The notes under the pieces are model-generated. The model worked only from the letters and a program-made list of their open reading frames with translations. It searched no databases and had not been told where the DNA came from. Shown here piece after piece: positions 19,309 through 29,830 of a DNA stretch of 64,000 bases. The stretch comes from Onthophagus taurus (taxonomy: Eukaryota; Arthropoda; Insecta; Coleoptera; Scarabaeidae), in NCBI RefSeq assembly GCF_036711975.1, contig NC_091971.1, positions 31,999,501 through 32,063,500 of the forward strand, in the 5' to 3' direction. Numbering within the stretch: the stretch's first letter is position 1; the number at the start of each line of letters is the position of its first letter. A program made the translations under genes and the position numbers.

Positions 19309-22300
19309 ATCTACGCGGCCAAAAATATTTTTTCACTTTACTCAACTCTAAAAGTATTTATATAGGCTTTTTATAGTGTTTTATAAGTTTTCTATTAAAT
19401 CTGGATAACAAATTGGCTATCCTGCAATATTAAAGTTCACGAGAACTATCAGTTCTTCATCGCTTGAAAAACGAAACAATAGACAAACCAAAGTTATATT
19501 AACTACTATAAAACAATAAATTAACATCGAAACGCATAAGAAGTTGTTAACTAAATGATGATACTGAAGAAAATGATGTGTTAAACGATTTTTCGTGCAC
19601 AGACAGATTGTCATTTTCATCTGAAAAATCTTGTTCTTCTGTATAAGATGTAGCACAAATTAACATTGCTGTCGTTTCTTTTAAAAATGGTTTGCTTTTT
19701 TTTGGGAGATTTGGTCGCATTGCTGTTATGAACGGGTCTGAAGTTAATAATAGTCGATTAATTACAACGTGGTTACAGAATTCTTTTGAGAATTTTCGAG
19801 CATAATTTAACCTATAAAATCTAAAATGTTTGTTTCGGGCTTCTGACGCTTCTTCTGATAACTGGCCAATCGGAAGTAACGCGCTTTCTATAACTGCTGC
19901 TCCGTGAACAAGTATTTTGTGTAATGTAGGAGTCATCGGATGCCAGGGGTAAAGTTTAACATAGAGCTCGGCAGTTTCCTTCGCGTATGCAGCAAAATAA
20001 TCTGAAGAGACTTTAAATCCACTCGAGATGGTTTCTAGGATTACTTTTAACCTATATATTAAGTTAACATCAATTCCTGTAATTTCTGCTGCTAGCTCAT
20101 GGTCCGAAAAAAATCTCCTACTTGTGTTGCCATCATTACTGTTACCGAATCCCGGTTTAAGTACATCTACGATCAAACCCATCTTTTCTCGAAAATTCTT
20201 TTGTATTTCTGTTTTTCTTTTCTTTATTACAGCTTTCTCAGTCTCTACCTTTATTTGCCATTTTTTTACAGGTAACTTGTAAGAAAGATGTAAAATCGAT
20301 TCAAATAGTCTTATTCGGGCATGTAACACAGAAAGACCAAAACCAAGTGCCTCCGTTTTATTTTCTGTTTTTACGTTTAAATCATTAAAATTTTTTGAGG
20401 TTAAACCACAGATATAACATCTCATGGTAGAAGTAGTGCCTGTAATAGCATTGCAGACTTTTCCATCTACCATGGTTAGCATCATTGTGTGTTTAACTGA
20501 ATAACTTTTGTTAGAGAGTGTAACTGTAGAATTTTGTAATAAATCTATTTCATTTTTAATATATTTGATCTCTTCTTTAGTTAAGTCGATGGTTTCTTTA
20601 CTAAATCTTATCTTTATAGGGCGACAATAACGGGGTGAGGATGGTTTTGGATTCTGCCAGATGACTTTATTGTTCATAGAGCAACTAAGTTGAAGGGGTA
20701 TAAACGAACTCTGGAATAAGTGCGCATCAGTGTCAGATTCATTTAGAAACTTTTGTTTGTATTGAGATGTTGTGCCCCATCACATCCCCACTTGCTCATT
20801 AAAACCAACGAATCCCTCTCGGATTTCTGCAAAGATTGCACTACTTCTAGATGCTTAAGAAGGCGCGTGGCAGTATGATCCATTAAATTTAGAATTTTTA
20901 TTTCGGCACAAGTTTCGGTAACCTTGTAAGCTTTCTTATCAGGATAACATTCCTGTTTTGCTTTTTGTAGTACGCTATAGCAGGGATATATGTTTTTACT
21001 GTAACTTCTTATTACCTCGTACTGACTTCTGGAAAGTCCTGCTTCAACAAAAAGTGATAAGGCTTGAGAAGTACTTAATTGTGAGGTTATCACATTTTCT
21101 TTTTCAATAGAAGATTTTTTGAATTTTGTAGCTCGCTTTGGTGAACTGGTGATATTTTTAAACATCAGTGAAGCATCTCTTTTTCCACTGACTCTTAACT
21201 TCGACTGAGCGGCAGAAGTAAGGACATTTAAGTCGGTAGATTGACGTAACTTTTCAGTTTTTCTTCTTTTGCTTCTATCACTTAATTCATCAAACGGCTT
21301 TATCGGTCGTCCTACTTGCTTTGAAATTCTTCATTTTTTTTCAAAAAAAGCTTCTCTTTTCGTAATGCTGCAGCCCATCGTTTGTTCATTTCGGATTTAA
21401 ATCTTGAAAAATTTTGCTTTATTTTTTTCGCCTGCTGGTCCGAGGAGTCTCTCAAAAGATGATTTTCCAAAAAAATCAATTTATCGTTGATATTATTTAA
21501 ATCCTGACGCATAAGAGTAAATAATTCTTTACTAGTCATCATTTTGACATTAGAAGTTCCTAAAGAAATCAATCAATAAAGACTTATAGAACTTAATTTC
21601 TATCTCGTATATATAGATAACACTGATAGACTAATAATGGTGTTGCAGTGTGTACGAAAAAAATTATTAATAATTATAATTAATAATATTTCAGAATTGA
21701 AATATTACTCTCAAAAATTCAAAATAAAAACTTTAAATCGTTAAAAGGTTACATAGAAAACTATAAGACCTTTGTCACAAACGAAACTACATTAATATTC
21801 CATAATTCGTGTTTGAATTAGATAGGTGTCAAACACAAGTTGTTTTCGAAGTAATTGCGCGCTTTTCAAGAAATAAACACATGTTCTCTTCTTCTAATCT
21901 ATTACTGTCTGGAATCCTAATCTTTCTCACCACTCAGTACTTTAAAAAATCCATTGTACAAATAAAATTACAATAAAATATTTAGATCGGCTGTATGTAC
22001 TAAGTATATGTTAACAGTTAAGACTTGATCATTTGAAAATTCGCAATATTTCACAGACAGAAATATAGGTACCGTAATGTATAAGGCCTGAGCAATCTAA
22101 TGAATGTATAATCAAAGCCGGGAAATGTAACTAATCAATTTAAACATTAAAAAAGAAAAATTACAAGAAAAGACTCTTCCTCACAACACTATATTTTAGT
22201 AAATACAAGGGTTATCGCAACAAAACACCGTAGAAAGGAAAGAAGCTTACCTAGTTTATCACAATCCATGATATTCAGTTAAATATTTATACTTTCAAAT

Positions 22301-22508
22301 AAAAAAAAAATATCTAATGGACTTATGCAAAAGGTTGAAGTCATTATTCGAGTTATTTAACCAACTTTGAGATAATAATACGGACGATCGGGATGTACAA
22401 GAACGAAAACAATCGTTGTATGACACGTGTATGACATTAAACTTATTATGTCAGATGTTACTTTTTTCGAGGTTCAACTTTTTAAAATCGAATTTTGGCC
22501 GCTTAGAT
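19309..22508. mobile_element. RAG1/Transib-like DNA transposon with unusual ends
   Basis: The ends ATCTACGCGGCCAAAA (19309) and TTTTGGCCGCTTAGAT (to 22508) are 16-bp inverted repeats with one mismatch. They flank a 3.2 kb unit with a near-complete RAG1-like transposase gene on the minus strand. Known Transib and RAG-type elements end in CAC-A/T-A/G-TG, which these ends do not. I see no clear direct target duplication. Either the ends have diverged or this lineage uses different ends. Confidence 0.6.
19547..21572 (-). pseudogene. Transib/RAG1-core-like transposase with two frameshifts
   Basis: The gene reads from an ATG near 21539 (MTSKELFTLMRQDL) to a stop at 19547-19549, about 670 codons. 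Segment 1 ends at 21312 by a one-base shift. Segment 2 (to 20743) carries a RRKTEKLRQ basic region and SKWGCDGAQ with the first catalytic aspartate at 20779-20781. A one-base loss just after it shifts into segment 3. There MVDGKVCNA holds the second aspartate (20465-20467), RCYICG a CxxC zinc pair, LHKILVHG an HxxxxH pair, and GQLSEEASEARNK the catalytic glutamate. RAG1 and Transib share this order of D, D, CxxC, HxxxxH and E. In those proteins the enzyme cuts DNA at element ends through hairpin intermediates. The two frameshifts make the present copy inactive unless they are sequence errors. Confidence 0.75.
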
Positions 22509-22975
22509 TGCCGAAATACCACTATGTGCGACGATACAAGTAAGCAATAAGAAATGAAATAACAGCACTGATCAAGAACAAGACGTGGGAATGCGAATGA
22601 GAATTAATACTAAAGAGAAAATTAAATCAAAACGGTTCCTTAGAAAAACGCAAAGCTAGAATAGTAGCGAAAGGTTTCACGCTGAAGGAAGGAATTGATT
22701 TTCATGAAATCTACTCACCACCAGTAACAAAAGGCTATAAGCTCTATTAGAAAATTATTTGCTATAGCTGTAGAACATAATGTACACATACATCATATGG
22801 ATGTTATCACAGCATATTTGAATGGTGAAATTAATGAATTCACTAATGATTTATATGGTTTAAAACAAGCCAGACTACAATGGCATAAAAAATTAGATAA
22901 TAAATTAAAAGAAATTGCAATAAAATCAATCAATGCTAATCAATGTATTTACACATCAAATTAAGAGGAACCACT
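22509..22975 (+). pseudogene. Copia reverse transcriptase (N-terminal part)
   Basis: The frame gives NEITALIKNKTWE, then KARIVAKGFTLKEGIDFHEI and YSPPVTKGY, the start of the copia-type reverse transcriptase (RVT_2). It continues with AVEHNVHIHHMDVITAYLNG, where the first catalytic aspartate sits, and YGLKQARLQWHKKLD. A stretch between LNGEI and DLYGLKQ is deleted. The YVDD motif is not reached: the homology ends near 22970 at a TAA. Confidence 0.8.
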
Positions 22976-23666
22976 TCTCGTCGCAATCTACGATAGCTGT
23001 TCGGAGTTTTCGGCATTAGCAGTTTCTCCAAAAACGAGATCATGACATGTAAGCTACTGGTTTTCTACTGGCCTATGCTTAATACTTAAATTCTTCAACA
23101 CAAAACTAACGATGATGAAGTATAATATCCGGATAAAATTGAATTAAATGACTTTCCAGAAATCTTCAAAAGTCAACCAAAAATGTCTCACGTCTCAACG
23201 CCAAAAAGAGAATGTTCTGTCTCGCGAAACTCCTAAATTCTCACCGGAAAAATGGTTAAGAAAAACAGATTTCCCAAATTCGTGCGACAACCTAAATTTC
23301 AAAAATATTATCAAATATTACGACTAGCAACCCCATCTAGAATACAAAAGATCAATCTATATAAAAGAAAGATAAGAAATCCGTAATCTTATTAATATTT
23401 TCCCATTACTTTAAAATAGCAAAAGGAAATTTAAAAGATGGAAAGAGAAAGATTGTGCCATACTAGATTCTACCGGTTGTAACAAATCAAAATAGACAAA
23501 ATAAAATCGCGTATTATCTTATTCTGATACAAAACACATTAAACAATAGAAAAAAATTACACACATGACACTTTGTTTGGTCCGTGTTAATTTTTAGCCC
23601 AATCTTCCTTGCTTGAGGTCTATGAGAACGTTTATGGCGTCTGCGTATGCTGCGTATGTAGTATAT
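22976..23666. other. Unrecognised stretch after the copia remnant
   Basis: No open frame with a recognisable product. The copia sequence is lost here and no terminal repeat was found. Confidence 0.4.
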
Positions 23667-26481
23667 CGAGGGCTTCAAGTCAGAAGGGCGTATCAACCAA
23701 TACTTGAATTTACAGGAAACAAAAAAAAACACTTCAAAATTACAATTTTTTGCAGTTCTTCACAAAAACTAGGGAATATACAATTAGAAAGCTTATTATT
23801 AAGACATGTTAATTAAAATTTTGACATCATGGATATTTTTCTATTAATTGCACATACGCCTTTCTGGATAATTTACAGTAACATAAGAGAAAAAAAAAAA
23901 CAAAATAGAAAAATTCTAAGTTGGTAGGTGCAAAATTTATTATTTAGAAATTTCTTTTTGTTTTACGGCGCAGTAGTATTTCTTTGAGTGCCTGCAGGGA
24001 AATTTCATCATCAGAGTCACTTTGCTCAACAGTGCTCCTTTCTACTGGGAGAGACTCGTAAAAGTATTGATACTGCTGGGGTATTACAGCATCCTTCTGT
24101 TTACACATTTCTTGAAGGTTCACAAACTTTTTCTTATTTAAAGGTATACGAGAACTATACAGAGGATTAACATTGCTGTTACAAATTTTTCTTGCTGTTC
24201 TTCCTTTTCGTGTAATATTTGCACTTTGGAATTCATCCCAATATTCATTTTTGTATTGAAAGTAGTTGCTTCTTCCTTTTTTAAACCTCAGCCATTTAAC
24301 TACCTTCCAGTTGACATTTCCACCTGCCTCACTCCTTTTAGAGTTTACCATTACTTTATTCTTCAATTCTTTATAATTTAAAAAGTCGCTATACTCCATC
24401 ACCTGTACGTTGTACGGTTTTTTTCTATTCGGCAGACGTACGACATTAACTCAGTCATTGGGCCAGTAGATTTTAGTATACTCTGAAGCACGTTCTATAG
24501 TGGCATGCATGGAATCACATTCCATGTGAGTGTGCCCTGATTCTAAAAATTTCAAATCGATGATTTGGAGGCTGGTGTGTTTTACAGCTTCTAGGAGCAT
24601 GCATGACACTATGGAATTCCGATTCTGTCAGGGCAACAGTCAGAATGAAGAACTAAATGACGTGTTTCTTTTGGAAGAGACTGTATAAATTTCGAAAGGC
24701 ATGTGGCTACTTCATTAAGCAATGACCTTGCTGTTTTGCTGTTTCGTATATCGTGAAGTTAAATGTTGCTAACTTCCGTTTATAAAAAACTGGTTTAGCA
24801 AATAATAGTGGTGAGTACAAGACAGCTTCAAGATCAAAATTGGCAGAAATATAGCTAGGGTCTTCTTTTGCCTTAAAGCATCGCTTTTCTTTTCTTCCAA
24901 TGTAGCTATTTTTCTACGAACATGAAGCTAATAGTCAATTAATTTCTCAGCAGGTCGTTCATTTGCAGGTATTTGCTCGAAGTAATGACACCAACATTGA
25001 TCTTTTTTAGGAATGTGAAATCCTATATTTTTTTTTATCAGTAGTTCTCTATACGATGTTGCAGAAATAGGTTTTTGGTTCATTTCTGTACATTTCTTTT
25101 TGTAGAGTGAATACATTTTTTCTTTATTTAAAATTGATTCTAGATAATATTTTTTAGTATCTCTCCTATACCAATGTGCTGGCACACGGGGGAAAGAATC
25201 GATGCGATTCTCTTCAAATTTAATTGTTTCTTCTGTATGCTTAACCCCTGGACGGTGCTTACCACGATTATCAGGAGAAGGAATATCAGCAACATTGCGA
25301 CTTGCTTTTTCTAAAGCTGTTCTCATCATCTTTTCGGAAATATCCAACGTTTGTAAACAGAAGTTCTTGCAGACCTGAGTTTTTTTTCCTTCAAATTTCA
25401 GGAAGTACATAACAGAAAAATGTCTTCTTGAATTCTCTGTACGACTTCTGACAGATTTTTGACGGATCACATTACTTGCAATGAAATCGCGCTGCTTATT
25501 CAAATCGCCAAGTTGCCAGAAAGTAGAGCAAATTTGTGATTTACCTTCATCGGGAATTGCAAGGTGACATTTGCGTACACAGGGACACTTAATTCCTATA
25601 TTTCTTGATTTTCGTTCTAGCCTAATTTTTTTTGAAGTTGTGGTGTAAGAAACTCCTAAGTTTCTTTTTTGTTTCCTCGCAGTTTTTATCCAAGTATTTG
25701 GGTCGCCACGTTTCGCTCTCACTCTCTTCTGTTGCAAATCTAATTTATTAGAATCTACAGTATTTCTTTCAGTATCTGCTACTACTGGTGTTGTAACCTT
25801 AACTTGTTCAATTACTATACCGTCATCGTTCGAAGACGAACCGGGTTTATAAGCAGGGTCAGCATCCGAATCATAATAATATTCTTCATTTTCTTGCTCT
25901 ATTAAATCAATTTCATTTATGTCTAGTGCAGCTTCCTGTTGTGCAGCATAAGAACAGGATGGCTGTCCTAGAGTAATAATAATTAGGTAGGTATATAAAT
26001 CAAGAATAATATCAGGTATACATTCATTGTTACTCACCATTTTTTTCAGGAAGTCTTAACATGTGCAATATGTATTCAGACCTAGATTTTCCACCGTACA
26101 TAGTTGATTATTTATTTATTGCTTATTATCAAAATCTACTGGCACTTGACTCTTAACTATAAACACGCTAAACTGTCACGAATTCACATTCGTGTTTATG
26201 ACAGAAAGTAAGGTTAGGTTGATGATAAACACGAATACGCCTCTCTGACCCGGTAACATCTAGAAACTAATGAGAGGCGTATGTACTTACGCCTCTCTGA
26301 CTAGATTCTTAATACATATTTGGTTTATACGCCTAGCTAATTTTTGCACATGCGTACAAAGTGGTCACTCAAATCATACGCCTCACTGTCCTGACGTGAG
26401 AATGATAATAACCCGTTTATATGTCCAGTTGCTCAAATTTGCACAAAATGGTTGATACGCCCCTCTGACTTGAAGCCCTCG
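23667..26481. mobile_element. DDE transposon of an ATAT-targeting family (Sola-like?), copy A
   Basis: The inverted ends CGAGGGCTTCAAGTCAGAAG (23667) and the complement ending CTTGAAGCCCTCG (26481) match over 34 bp with one difference. Both are flanked by ATAT (23663-23666 and 26482-26485), a 4-bp target duplication. The single gene on the minus strand (23944-26040) is broken in the middle. Copies of TACGCCTCTCTGAC, part of the terminal repeat, recur inside the right end at about 26235, 26272 (inverted), 26288 and 26376. The transposase resembles that of 57826-59959. The superfamily could be Sola from the 4-bp target, but I cannot confirm it. Confidence 0.7.
23944..26040 (-). pseudogene. Transposase of ATAT-targeting DDE transposon, copy A (disrupted)
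   Basis: The N-terminal 370 codons (26040-24928) are open: an acidic start, a basic KRVRAKRGDPNTW region, CPCVRKCHLAIPDEG with a cysteine cluster, FWQLGDLNKQRDFIASNV, NRGKHRPGVKHTEE, and FHIPKKDQCWCHYFEQ, a second cysteine group. Between 24928 and 24403 there are stops, yet the pieces DLEAVLYSP and ESGHTHMECDSMHATIE can be read. The second matches GHTQNEGDNVHSVIE in copy B. The last 152 codons (24402-23944) are open again, with WLRFKKGRSNYFQYKNEYW. Order and motifs follow copy B throughout, so this is a degraded cousin. No known domain name is certain. Confidence 0.65.
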
Positions 26482-26485
26482 ATAT

Positions 26486-26964
26486 GATATTTCTAATTAA
26501 CTTCAATACTCACCCTTATAGGTATTTGTTAACAATTGTGTTGTGATTAAAAGTTCAAGAGTTGCACATCATGATAAGGGGAATGATAGAAAATGTTGAA
26601 TACTTAAAGACAAAATGCATAGAAGAACTATGGGAAATTTATACAAACTACATAATAATAGCAATTAGGTGATTTAAAAAATGAAGAAGAATTTTAGTAC
26701 TATTTTACGATTAATTAAATCGTTTTTTTATTAATTAAATTTTTTTAATTACATTTTGAAAAATGTTGTTTTATTTTTCTTTTTATAGCTGTAAATATCT
26801 TCATAACGCAGAATTTAAGAAAAAAATTTTTTAAGCAAAAAATACTTAGTTTGTCAAGTTGTTAAAGACGTTGAAAAAAAAAATCCACGCTAATTATTTT
26901 CTTTCCTTTTCGTTAATCTTACATCTAATTTTGTTAATTAATGTTTGAATCTTGCCGGCCAGTT
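26486..26964. other. AT-rich stretch, possible transposase tail
   Basis: A short frame near 26608-26665 reads VEYLKTKCIEELWEIY, which could be the C-terminal helix of a mariner-like transposase. Nothing else is recognised. Confidence 0.25.
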
Positions 26965-27377
26965 TCACGGTCCTAACCGCCTTATCCAATTGCCTTCGAA
27001 CATTGAGGTGAGTTCTTCAGATACAACCTGGGTGCAATGAGCCAGAGCTCCATCCAGTTGAAACCAACAGCTTGTTCTCAAATTCAAAGACAGATTGTCA
27101 AGAAAATCTTCTATACCACAGTACATAACAAATTCAGGTAATGCTCTGCCATTAAAACGCATCATAAATGACGTTAAGAGAACCTGCCATCGACTATAAG
27201 GAAAAAAACGTTGAAACTTAAGCTATACTGATAGTTTCTTTCTCGGATTGCATACGGGTTAACGGAAGCCCAGATATGGTTGTTATGCCTGTTAAAGATA
27301 CCTTCGAGCGAAAACTTAGATTCGTCCGTCCATATAACTTTTTCAAAAAGTTTAATTACATTTGTTTTCCATGGCAC
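26965..27377 (-). pseudogene. IS630/mariner-like transposase fragment
   Basis: The N-terminal part (27377-27174) shows VIWTDESKFSLEGIFNRH with the first catalytic aspartate, then WASVNPYAIRERNYQY. A frame change near 27174 leads into LNGRALPEFVMYCGIEDFLD and WFQLDGALAHCTQVVSEEL, where LDGALAH holds the second aspartate, and IRRLGP. The third catalytic block is cut off at 26965. This is a middle fragment of about 135 residues. No inverted ends were found around it. Confidence 0.7.
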
Positions 27378-27592
27378 ACTAGGTTAATATCGATAAGATA
27401 TGTGTGCATTTATTAAAAAACCCTAATTATCTAATAAACTATTAATGTTAGGTATAGGACATATGGCATATAAAAGATGCAAAATGAGCCGCCCAAGACA
27501 ACTAAGTCTTCGAAATCAGTTAATTATGGGTGTGCCATTTATAAAAATTCGAAAAGTAACGTGCTGTAGTAAAGTGGCCAAATGATCTAGAC

Positions 27593-28521
27593 CAGCGTTT
27601 AGCAAACTTTTTTACGTAGCGACCTAAAAATATGATTTACAATTTTCACACAGTGATCGAAACTATATCTAATTCTTTGTTTATATTTTTGGATACCAAC
27701 TGTTCATGATGAAGAATGCAGTGGATTTTTGTTATATTTTTATGCGATAGTTGCCCGATTTGTGTAACAACACCTCTGTTTTTTCTTACCATCGCCGCTG
27801 CTCCATCCGCACATATACCTCTACATTTATTCCAAGGAATGTGTTTAGACTCAAAGTATGAATTTATGGTAGCAAAAATTTCAGAACATGTAGTGTAGGA
27901 TTGTAGTTTTAAGGTGCATAATTCCTCTTTCGTGTCCTTCAACTCAAAATCAATATACCTTACGTATACTATCAATATAGCATTACTTGAAACGTCTGTG
28001 GATTCATCTAACTGCAAGGTATAATATGGTGAATGATCCAATTTTTCAATTAGTTCCAGGTCATTTGAAATACTAAGTACTCGTCTGCTTATTGTTTCAG
28101 CAGACATTGGAATATTATTAATTTGCATAGAATAGTTCAACAAACATTTCCCTACAAACTTCTTTGAAACATGGTTTTATTAGTACTTCTCCTATATTAC
28201 GCTTCTTTTGGTCTTAGCAATATACAATGCTACTAAATAACAACTTTTAAATTATTTCTTATCTGTTCCAACATGTTTAGTTAAACTTTATTTATTCGCC
28301 TTCAAGTCTTTAAGTTTTCTTTTAAAAAATTCTAGTGGTTTATACTTGCATTCAACATGGTTGGTTACTAAAAGTCTTAAAAGTCTATTAGATTTTAAAG
28401 ATGTGTTTGCTAACACAGTTCCACACACAACACATTGTGGTAAATCAATATTATCTTCTTGTATAGACATAAAGCCATAATTAATATATTTATCTTGGTA
28501 CTTATAAACAAATTTCTTCAC
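27593..28521 (-). pseudogene. hAT-type transposase with BED zinc finger (ZBED5-like), decayed
   Basis: The first segment (28521-28288) carries a BED-type zinc finger: YINYGFMSI, CVVCGTVLAN with its CxxC, and a late H near NHVECKYKPLEFF. A deletion and frameshifts follow (28287-28144), in which AKTK and KPCFKEVC pieces can be read. The next segment (28143-27646) has SISNDLELIEKLDHSPYYTL, QLDESTDVSSNAILIVYVRY with the catalytic aspartate, a CADGAAAMV block, and TKIHCILHHEQL, all in the order of Buster/ZBED5-like hAT transposases. The rest of the C-terminus is missing. CAGCGTTTAGCAAACTTTTT at 27593 looks like one hAT end; I did not find the other. Confidence 0.75.
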
Positions 28522-29430
28522 TTTTCCTCTTTTTTTTTAATGGTTCAGTCGGTTTAGTTATCTCGGTCGGATTTTTTGTCTCAGTGTGTTGAGACAAAAC
28601 AGACTCATTGTCAGAATAGCCTATATTCTGACCTAATGAGAAGAACTTTAAAATTATTAGTATGCATTTCTATTAATATCTGACGATCAATAATTAGGTT
28701 TTTTTTCATTATGCAACGAAACTAGAATTAAATATAAAGTTAATCTGATTTAAAGTTTCGAGTGTATTTTAAGGAGATTAACACAAGACAATTCCAGAAA
28801 CACGGGATCAAGTCTAGTGAGTATTTCAAAATGTTAAAATTTTACATCGAAGGCTCAAAGTAACAAAATTGTAATTTTTTTGAAATTAAAGAAATAAAAT
28901 TACATTTCAATAGTTACTTACCTGGTGTTCCGTTTGTATCATTAAAAATTGTTAAACTACATTCACTTTTTTATTGTTTATTAGTCGTAAAATAACATAT
29001 TCCCATTAGCGAAAACAAAATAGTTTTCATTCAATGTCGTCATATAGAAACGTGACGTGTCAGAGCGAAACCCGATGGAGGTTAGTTTGCAGGGAGTCCC
29101 CGAGCAACTTATCTTTCGCGCTGGCCTTAGTCAGCTGATGCTCGGGAATTTTCTCCAGCAGTAGTAAAGAAAACGTTTTAACAGTTATTTTCGTTTTTAT
29201 TGTTGCAATAGATATTTATGCGACTCATTTATTGGGTTGTGAGCCAATGAGTGCGATTCGCTGATCTATAATCTATGATCTATAATCTATTTTATAGACA
29301 GCCTTTCTCGTCACCAAAATATACGCCATCATGTTAAAGCTGAAGCATGTTCTGAATCCTAATGCAAAAATTAAAGTTATTCATAAACCTTAAAAATAAA
29401 CAAATCTAAATATGTAAATATATACAGGTA
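28522..29430. other. No gene recognised
   Basis: The stretch contains small inverted repeats (for example AGACTCATT and its partner AATGAG near 28600-28640) and a tandem ATCTATAATCT repeat at about 29262-29292. No coding frame was found. Confidence 0.35.
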
Positions 29431-29431
29431 T

Positions 29432-29610
29432 TCCATTTAAAAAATAAAGTAAGTGGCGACTTCTGGTATAATCGGAAGAGTTAAAAATCTGAAAATATTT
29501 TAGTCGAAGAGAAAGCAATTGATTATACTTAAATCTGAATACTGAAATTTTTATTTTGGGCAGAACCCCATAAAGGCCTCATGAACGGTCTCGCTGAGAC
29601 ACCCTGTATG
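29432..29610. mobile_element. Remnant of a mariner-type short element (CAGGGTG end)
   Basis: The right end GAGACACCCTGTATG is the complement of a CAGGGTGTCTC terminus, as in other elements of the window. The left end ATACAGGTATTCC is degenerate. The span is about 180 bp with no frame. Only the right end is persuasive. Confidence 0.35.
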
Positions 29611-29619
29611 TATACAGCC

Positions 29620-29830
29620 AAACCCTCTATCCTCCTTCCCCACCTCCACACCCTCGTATTTTCGCTCCAATCACCGATGAGGTAGGTGATCTTTTGCCTT
29701 CACCCCCTCTCTCAAAATCTGCTTCCTGTCCATTGCCTCCTCCCTCAGCTCACTACATCCTTTCAGCACGTGTTTCAGCGTTCCTAATCCTCTCCACACA
29801 ATACTATACATGTAAAATCCTATCTAATTG
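29620..29830 (-). pseudogene. C-terminal fragment of a non-LTR retrotransposon
   Basis: Read on the minus strand: VWRGLGTLKHVLKGCSELRE followed by EAMDRKQILREGVKAKDHL. A TLKHVLxxC block followed by a charged helix is seen at the C-terminus of R1/I-like insect non-LTR polyproteins, after the reverse transcriptase. Without the RT itself the family is uncertain. Confidence 0.45.

Larger units (their letters stand above)
5480..22975 (+). mobile_element. Decayed Ty1/copia retrotransposon broken up by nested insertions
   Basis: Six pieces of a single copia-type polyprotein lie in the correct order and strand: zinc knuckle and protease start (about 5533-5703), a short protease piece (7355-7371), GAG-pre-integrase and integrase start (about 9685-10288), integrase end (16753-17030), the region between integrase and reverse transcriptase (18809-19308), and reverse transcriptase (22509-22975). 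The gaps are filled by other transposons with their own end repeats. No long terminal repeats were found, so the copy is probably truncated at both ends. It is the oldest layer of this region. Confidence 0.75.

Noticed and set aside
20028..20282. Plus-strand frame of 84 codons
   Set aside because: It is antisense to the RAG1-like transposase.
5480..22975. Search for long terminal repeats of the copia element
   Set aside because: No pair of direct repeats was found near 5480 or 22975, so none is reported.
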